From assembly GCF_015461805.1 (NCBI RefSeq), contig NZ_JACVZE010000004.1, positions 496,001 to 560,000 on the forward strand: a stretch of DNA of 64,000 nucleotides. Reading direction: 5' to 3'. Under the pieces are notes generated by a model. That model saw nothing but the letters and a program-made list of their open reading frames with translations, did not search any database and was not told the DNA's origin. Of the stretch, positions 59,857-64,000 are shown piece after piece. Each line of letters begins with the position of its first letter. Position 1 is the stretch's first letter. A program made the translations under genes and the position numbers. The stretch is from Pseudomonas pisciculturae. GTDB taxonomy: Bacteria; Pseudomonadota; Gammaproteobacteria; Pseudomonadales; Pseudomonadaceae.

Positions 59857-60803
59857 GCGGCCTCCAGGTAGGAACTGTAGATGGCGTCGCCCAACTGGCG
59901 CACCAAGGGGATAAAGTCGGTCAGCCAGGCGTGCAGGCCTTCCTCGAGAATTTCATCGATCGCGGTAAAGCGCAGGCGCGCATCCATCTCGGCGGCCAGG
60001 CGCTGGGCCGGCCGGCCGTTTAGGCCAGGCAGGCTAGAGAGAATCTGATCGATTTCTTCACTGCAGGCCCGCAGCGAGCGCGGCACATCGGCGCGCAGCA
60101 GCAGCAACTCGGCGACTTGCCGGGCGCCGGGCGCATCGCGATAAATCTCGGTGTAGGCCTCGAACGACGACAGCGCACGCAACAAGGCGCTCCACTGATA
60201 GTAGGCGTGGGCCGTGCCATCGGTGACGGCTTCGGCACGGTCGCCGGCCATTTCGTAGCGGGCGTCCAACAACCGCAGGGTGTTATCGGCGCGCTCGATA
60301 AAGGTGCCCAGGCGAATAAACCGAAACGCATCGTTGCGCATGATGGTGCCGTAGGTGGCGCCGCGAAACAGATGGGAGCGCTCCTTGACCCACTCACAGA
60401 ACCGGCTCATGCCGTAACGGCTAAGGCCCTGCTGGGCGATATCGCGAATATCCAGCCAGGTGGCGTTGATGTTTTCCCACATGTCGGCGGTAATCCGCCC
60501 ACGCACCGCATGGGCACTGGCCCGCGCCGCACCGAGGCAGCTGTAGATACTGGCCGGGTTGGCTGCGTCCAGGGCAAAAAAGTGCAGCAAGCGTTCGGCG
60601 TGCAATTCGCCATGGCGTTCGAGGTAATCATCCAGGGTGCCGGTGATCAACAGCGGCATGGCCAGTTCGTGCAGGCCATCGCCACGCCCGTCCTGGGGCA
60701 TCAACGACAGCGAATAACTGACATCGAGCATACGCGCGAGGTTTTCTGCGCGTTCCAGGTAGCGCGACATCCAGTACAAATCCGAGGCAGTTCTACTCAA
60801 CAT
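59853..60803 (-). CDS. Alpha-E domain protein (DUF403)
   Basis: A 316-residue helical protein starting MLSRTASDLYWMSRYLERAENLARMLD, the alpha-E domain signature. The alanine- and glutamate-rich helices extend along the entire length. Alpha-E proteins occur with circularly permuted ATP-grasp and transglutaminase genes in many bacteria, and a glutamate-rich or peptide product has been suggested from genome context. The start at 60803 is chosen from the conserved N-terminus; the frame to 61007 overlaps the ATP-grasp gene. Five bases separate it from the latter's stop. Confidence 0.9.
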   Translation of the reverse strand: MLSRTASDLYWMSRYLERAENLARMLDVSYSLSLMPQDGRGDGLHELAMPLLITGTLDDYLERHGELHAERLLHFFALDAANPASIYSCLGAARASAHAVRGRITADMWENINATWLDIRDIAQQGLSRYGMSRFCEWVKERSHLFRGATYGTIMRNDAFRFIRLGTFIERADNTLRLLDARYEMAGDRAEAVTDGTAHAYYQWSALLRALSSFEAYTEIYRDAPGARQVAELLLLRADVPRSLRACSEEIDQILSSLPGLNGRPAQRLAAEMDARLRFTAIDEILEEGLHAWLTDFIPLVRQLGDAIYSSYLEAA

Positions 60804-60808
60804 GGCAT

Positions 60809-62218
60809 TCAGTCCTCTACCACCCAGGTGTCTTTGGTGCCGCCGCCCTGGGACGAGTTGACCACCAACGAGCCCTCGCGCAGCGCCACACGGGTCAAAC
60901 CGCCAGGCACCACGCGGGTTTCCTTGCCGGACAACACGAACGGGCGCAGGTCGATATGGCGCGGTGCGATGCCGTTTTCGACAAAGGTCGGGCAGGTGGA
61001 CAAACACAGGGTCGGCTGGGCGATATACGCGTGGGGCTTGGCCTTGATACGGGCACGGAAGGCTTCGATTTCTGCCACCGTGGACGCCGGGCCCACGAGC
61101 ATGCCGTAGCCGCCGGAGCCTTGGGTCTCCTTCACCACCAGGTCCGGCAGGTTGGCCAGTACGTGGGACAGTTCGTCAGGCTTGCGGCACTGGAAGGTGG
61201 GAACGTTCTTCAGAATCGGCTCCTCATCCAGGTAAAAACGGATCATCTCGGTGACGAATGGGTACACCGACTTGTCATCCGCTACCCCCGTGCCGATGGC
61301 GTTGGCCAACACCACGTTGCCGCAGCGATAGGCGGCGAGCAGGCCGGGCACGCCGAGCATGGAGTCTGGGTTGAAGGCCAGCGGGTCGAGGAACGCATCG
61401 TCGAGGCGGCGGTAGATCACGTCCACAGCCTTGGGGCCGTCGGTGGTACGCATGAACACGCGGTCGTCGCGCACGAACAGGTCGGCGCCTTCCACCAACT
61501 CCACGCCCATTTCCCGGGCGAGGAAGGCATGTTCAAAGAACGCGCTGTTGAAGCGGCCAGGGGTCAGCACCACCACGCTGGGGTTATCCAAAGGGCTGGA
61601 GCTTTTGAGGGTATCGAGCAGCAGGTTGGGGTAGTGGTCGATCGGTGCGATGCGCTGGGCGGCGAACAGTTCGGGGAACAAGCGCATCATCATCTTGCGG
61701 TCTTCGAGCATGTAGCTCACGCCGCTCGGCGTACGAAGATTGTCTTCCAGCACGTAGTAGGTGCCATCGCCATCGCGTACGAGGTCGACGCCGGAGACGT
61801 GGGAATACAGGTCGCGATGCAAATTCAGGCCCTGCATCGCCAACTGGTATTGCTCGTTGGCCAGCACCTGCTCGGCGGGAATGATCCCGGCCTTGATGAT
61901 GCGCTGTTCGTGATACAGGTCGGCGAGAAACATGTTCAGTGCCTTGACCCGTTGAATGCAGCCTCGTTCGACAACCCGCCACTCGCTGGCCGGAATGCTG
62001 CGCGGGATGGTGTCGAAGGGAATCAACCGCTCGGTGCCCTGCTCGTCGCCGTACAGGGTGAACGTGATTCCGGCGCGGTGAAACAGCAAATCGGCTTCAC
62101 GCCGACGCTGAGCCAGCAGTTCAGGCGGGGTTTCGGCCAACCAGCGGGCGAACTCGCGGTAATGGGGGCGGACCTGCCCTGCCCCATCGTACATTTCGTC
62201 GTAATAAGTGCGGATCAT
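60809..62218 (-). CDS. Circularly permuted ATP-grasp type 2 protein (DUF404/DUF407)
   Basis: A 469-residue ATP-grasp of permuted domain order. Signatures are TFTLYGDEQGTERLIPFDTIPRSI, RDGDGTYYVLEDNLRTPSGVSYMLEDR (near 170), and GSGGYGMLVGP. In this family the ATP-grasp domain is thought to ligate amino acids, with the alpha-E and transglutaminase proteins as partners. ATG at 62218 is preceded by AAGGAG. First gene of the trio. Confidence 0.92.
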   Translation of the reverse strand: MIRTYYDEMYDGAGQVRPHYREFARWLAETPPELLAQRRREADLLFHRAGITFTLYGDEQGTERLIPFDTIPRSIPASEWRVVERGCIQRVKALNMFLADLYHEQRIIKAGIIPAEQVLANEQYQLAMQGLNLHRDLYSHVSGVDLVRDGDGTYYVLEDNLRTPSGVSYMLEDRKMMMRLFPELFAAQRIAPIDHYPNLLLDTLKSSSPLDNPSVVVLTPGRFNSAFFEHAFLAREMGVELVEGADLFVRDDRVFMRTTDGPKAVDVIYRRLDDAFLDPLAFNPDSMLGVPGLLAAYRCGNVVLANAIGTGVADDKSVYPFVTEMIRFYLDEEPILKNVPTFQCRKPDELSHVLANLPDLVVKETQGSGGYGMLVGPASTVAEIEAFRARIKAKPHAYIAQPTLCLSTCPTFVENGIAPRHIDLRPFVLSGKETRVVPGGLTRVALREGSLVVNSSQGGGTKDTWVVED

Positions 62219-62381
62219 GCCGAACTCCTTGTCACCCGGGCGCTAGAACCATCGCAAGGCCCGTGCCAGCGGCATAAACACTTAAAAATCAGTGAGTTAA
62301 ATAACCACGGAAAACCAATCGCACCGTCCTGGTGCGCAGAATGCCCGCTGTCCTGTCGCACGCTTCATCGTAAAGCGGGCT

Positions 62382-62516
62382 TTGACTATCAACAGCATAG
62401 CCAGAGTTGATTTCACTGCCCGGCCGAGCCTGCGGATAATCGCGCTCATCGGCTGAACTGCTCCTTCAGCGCAATGCTCTTCCCTTTAGGCCACCCTCGT
62501 CGGGTGGCTTTTTTTT
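62382..62516 (+). ncRNA. Candidate small RNA ending in a strong terminator
   Basis: A perfect seven-pair terminator stem follows sequence with no open frame on the plus strand, and TTGACT at 62382-62387 could be a -35 box. I could not find a convincing -10 at the right spacing, so the 5' end is uncertain. No known Pseudomonas small RNA was recognised in it. Confidence 0.35.
62490..62516 (+). terminator. Intrinsic terminator with eight T
   Basis: GCCACCC and GGGTGGC pair around TCGTC, followed by eight T. No gene on the plus strand ends just before it, which is why a small RNA is suspected. Confidence 0.9.
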
Positions 62517-62561
62517 GGTGCTAAAAAATAGCGCGCAAGTTCAGAATATTTTTCCCACAGC

Positions 62562-62596
62562 ACAAACAAAATCGGCCGACCCAAAGGTCAGCCGAT
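62562..62596 (-). terminator. Terminator after the rraB-like gene
   Basis: On the minus strand ATCGGC-T-GACC and GGTC-G-GCCGAT form a stem around TTTG, followed by TTTTG. It begins about 20 bases past the stop codon at 62617. Confidence 0.78.
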
Positions 62597-62616
62597 ACGC
62601 TGTGGTTCTCATACGG

Positions 62617-62958
62617 CTACATGGGTAAACCACGCACCTCCTGCTTGACGCCCCAACCTTCGATGATCCCGCCCAGCGGCTCGACCACCGCCCCAAAGTC
62701 TTGCTCGAAGTCTCCTATGCCGTCGTAGGTGGCGAACATGATTTTGCTCAGTTCCAGGTACCAGGCGCCATCGTCGCGCGCGCTGACCTGGGCGTTCAGG
62801 GATTCCCCACGAAACTCACCCGCAGCCCTACGCGCCCGCTCCTCATCCGGGAAAATGGCGTAGAACTCAATGGGGTGGAAACGTGAGAAGTCGAAACCGC
62901 CTTCTTTCATGCGGCGCAGTACATTGGTGCTGATGTCTTCTTGATAGGCTGTGCTCAT
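62617..62958 (-). CDS. RraB-family ribonuclease E inhibitor-like protein
   Basis: A 113-residue acidic protein matching the RraB family: VLRRMKEGGFDFSRFHPIEFYAIFPDEERARRAAGEF and DDGAWYLELSKIMFATYDGIGDFEQDF. In E. coli RraB binds RNase E and changes which transcripts it cuts. The ATG at 62958 follows GGAGCAC; the longer frame to 63075 is not supported. It is unlinked to rraA at 13.4 kb. Confidence 0.82.
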   Translation of the reverse strand: MSTAYQEDISTNVLRRMKEGGFDFSRFHPIEFYAIFPDEERARRAAGEFRGESLNAQVSARDDGAWYLELSKIMFATYDGIGDFEQDFGAVVEPLGGIIEGWGVKQEVRGLPM

Positions 62959-63172
62959 GAAAAGTGCTCCTCTAACCGATGGATAGACTTTCCGTGCGTC
63001 CCGGACCCCGCGCTGTAACAGCGCGGGAACTGCGGCGAGCAATTCACCGCCGGGAGACAAGCATGTAGCTGACAAGACCAGACCTTAGCGATTCATTCGC
63101 TGATCTCGATTGCAGAGTAGCGCGAAGCTTTCACCTCCACCAGAGGCGCTTTTACAGGCTGACAGAGAATGT

Positions 63173-63409
63173 TCAAACGGCAGGCGAGATGTCGAGGATT
63201 TGAATACTGTTTTGGTCTTTGAGGATCTTGACCGTAGGCTCGGGCTTGCGGCCCTCAAGGTCATTGAGGTCGAGTTCGGCGGCAACAGGCACCAGTTTGT
63301 TGCGGATCATATGCGCAGCGTCTTCGAGGCTGGGCTTTTGATCGCAGGTCACCTGTTCCACGGCTTTTTCGCCATGATCATCAACGAAGGTAATTTGCCA
63401 CGTTTGCAT
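63173..63409 (-). CDS. Hypothetical 78-residue protein
   Basis: A small acidic protein starting MQTWQITFVDDHGEKAVEQV. It has a beta-strand/helix alternation and no signal peptide or membrane segment. GGAGGCACCG precedes the ATG at 63409, so expression is likely. I do not recognise the family. It lies about 100 bases downstream of the START-domain gene on the same strand and may share its message. Confidence 0.72.
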   Translation of the reverse strand: MQTWQITFVDDHGEKAVEQVTCDQKPSLEDAAHMIRNKLVPVAAELDLNDLEGRKPEPTVKILKDQNSIQILDISPAV

Positions 63410-63512
63410 CGGTGCCTCCTCGATAAAACCCGTGTGTGGGCTTACCTCTATCTGGACCTTGAGGGTTCGCGAAACGTTCCACTCAAGGCCTGAGGCACCT
63501 GATCAGTTGCAC

Positions 63513-64000
63513 TTACTTTTCAGCGTGATCCTTGAGGGCTTTCAAGGTGTTGAACGGCGCGTCCACCACAAACTTGTTGGCCAACCACGACGGCACGCTG
63601 CCGCCAGGCTCGGTGTGCACCTGGTAAGTGACTTCGGTGAGGTTGTCGCCCTTGGGCACCAGCTTCCAGAAACCTTCAACCTGAGCGACCCGCACGTAGC
63701 CTTTTTCTTCAGGCTTATAGGTCGGCACACCCTGCAATGTGCGGGTGACGCTGCCATCGGCATTCTTGGTAGTGGTGACATGGATATAGGAGTCACGATC
63801 GGTCACCGGGAACGGCGCCTTGAACTGGGTGTAGGTCCACGCCTCGTCGCCCTTTTTGTCGACGAGTTTCTGGGACTTGCACTCGTGAATCCAAGAGCAT
63901 GCACCGGCCACGTCTTCCTGAAGGGCCTGGATCCTGGCAACCGGCGCCTTGATGATGGTCACGCCGCGATACGCCTTGTACTTGGAGCCGGCCACTTCGC
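63513..64000 (-). CDS. START-domain lipid-binding-type protein; 5' end outside the window
   Basis: The C-terminal 160 or so residues of a START/SRPBCC-fold protein. Matching segments are GVTIIKAPVARIQALQEDVAGACSWIHECKSQKLVDKKGDEAWTYTQFKAPFPVTDRDSYIH and FWKLVPKGDNLTEVTYQVHTEPGGSVPSWLANKFVVDAPFNTLKALK. The frame is still open at base 64000, so its beginning, probably with a signal peptide as in related Pseudomonas proteins, is cut off. Ligand unknown. Confidence 0.88.
   Translation of the reverse strand, partial: EVAGSKYKAYRGVTIIKAPVARIQALQEDVAGACSWIHECKSQKLVDKKGDEAWTYTQFKAPFPVTDRDSYIHVTTTKNADGSVTRTLQGVPTYKPEEKGYVRVAQVEGFWKLVPKGDNLTEVTYQVHTEPGGSVPSWLANKFVVDAPFNTLKALKDHAEK

Larger units (their letters stand above)
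62219..62616. other. Gap with terminator and possible small RNA
   Basis: About 400 bases. It probably holds the leftward ATP-grasp promoter, a rightward terminator (62490-62516) and a leftward terminator for the rraB-like gene (62562-62596). No protein-coding frame is convincing. Confidence 0.7.

Overview
The window looks like a chromosomal segment of a Pseudomonas of the P. fluorescens group. Reasons: oprF-sigX-cmpX-crfX-cmaX-rraA-ppsA-ppsR lie in the order I remember from P. aeruginosa; the REP/REPIN elements are of the GTGGGAGGGGGCTTGC type typical of this group; and there is an AcnD/PrpF methylcitrate cluster. G+C is about 60% by eye, except for two AT-richer patches (about 40.93-41.25 kb and 48.9-50.1 kb). 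All family assignments come from reading motifs; no database search was run.

Layout. 0-3.5 kb: 5' part of pyrD, then a four-gene relic of an SPI-1-like type III secretion cluster (IagB-like transglycosylase, HilA-like regulator, SpoA fragment, InvG-like secretin). 3.5-9.4 kb: nitrate assimilation control and uptake (sigma-54 promoter, nasS, nasT, an ANTAR-type two-hexaloop leader overlapping a terminator, nasA), a PP2C phosphatase/Ser-Thr kinase fusion and siroheme cobA; the nitrate and nitrite reductase genes expected between the last two are absent. 9.4-18.5 kb: envelope and core genes oprF, sigX, cmpX, crfX, cmaX, rraA, an alpha/beta hydrolase, ppsA and divergent ppsR. 18.6-25.7 kb: a MocR regulator divergent from an exporter, a JAMM-ubiquitin-like-E1-rhodanese fusion, a cysteine synthase homologue, a serine acetyltransferase homologue and an AlaX editing protein. 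25.8-34.4 kb: methylcitrate cycle cluster prpB-prpC-acnD-prpF-prpD with its GntR regulator.

34.5-37.6 kb: retropepsin-like protease, inactive transglutaminase/7TM protein and ATP-grasp ligase. 37.8-40.8 kb: pabB, thrH, cysH. 41.3-48.3 kb: NCS1 permease with hydantoin/allantoin-type racemase, a LysR/SDR pair, HAD phosphatase and small conserved genes. 48.4-50.2 kb: a small relic element bracketed by a tRNA-Ser(GGA) gene and a direct repeat of that gene's 3' end. 50.5-57.5 kb: crotonase, plsC, CorA-type transporter, amidotransferase, FadB-like protein and thiolase. 57.8-64 kb: a 31-residue membrane peptide, a cytochrome c, an ATP-grasp/alpha-E/transglutaminase trio, an rraB-like gene, a small unknown gene and a START-domain protein cut by the window edge.

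The candidate for an uncharacterised system is the 18.6-25.7 kb cluster. Its genes read as a self-contained sulfur-transfer route on a ubiquitin-like carrier: E1 activation, rhodanese sulfur supply, transfer by a CysM-like enzyme to an acyl-serine acceptor, and release by the JAMM protease. An exporter and a tRNA-editing protein accompany it, and the carrier's Gly-Gly end is buried inside a polyprotein and would need cleavage. I recall a similar gene order in P. aeruginosa near PA2100-PA2106 (unchecked), so the locus is probably conserved; its product and the processing step are what I cannot name. Eleven REP elements sit in gaps between genes, usually downstream of a gene.
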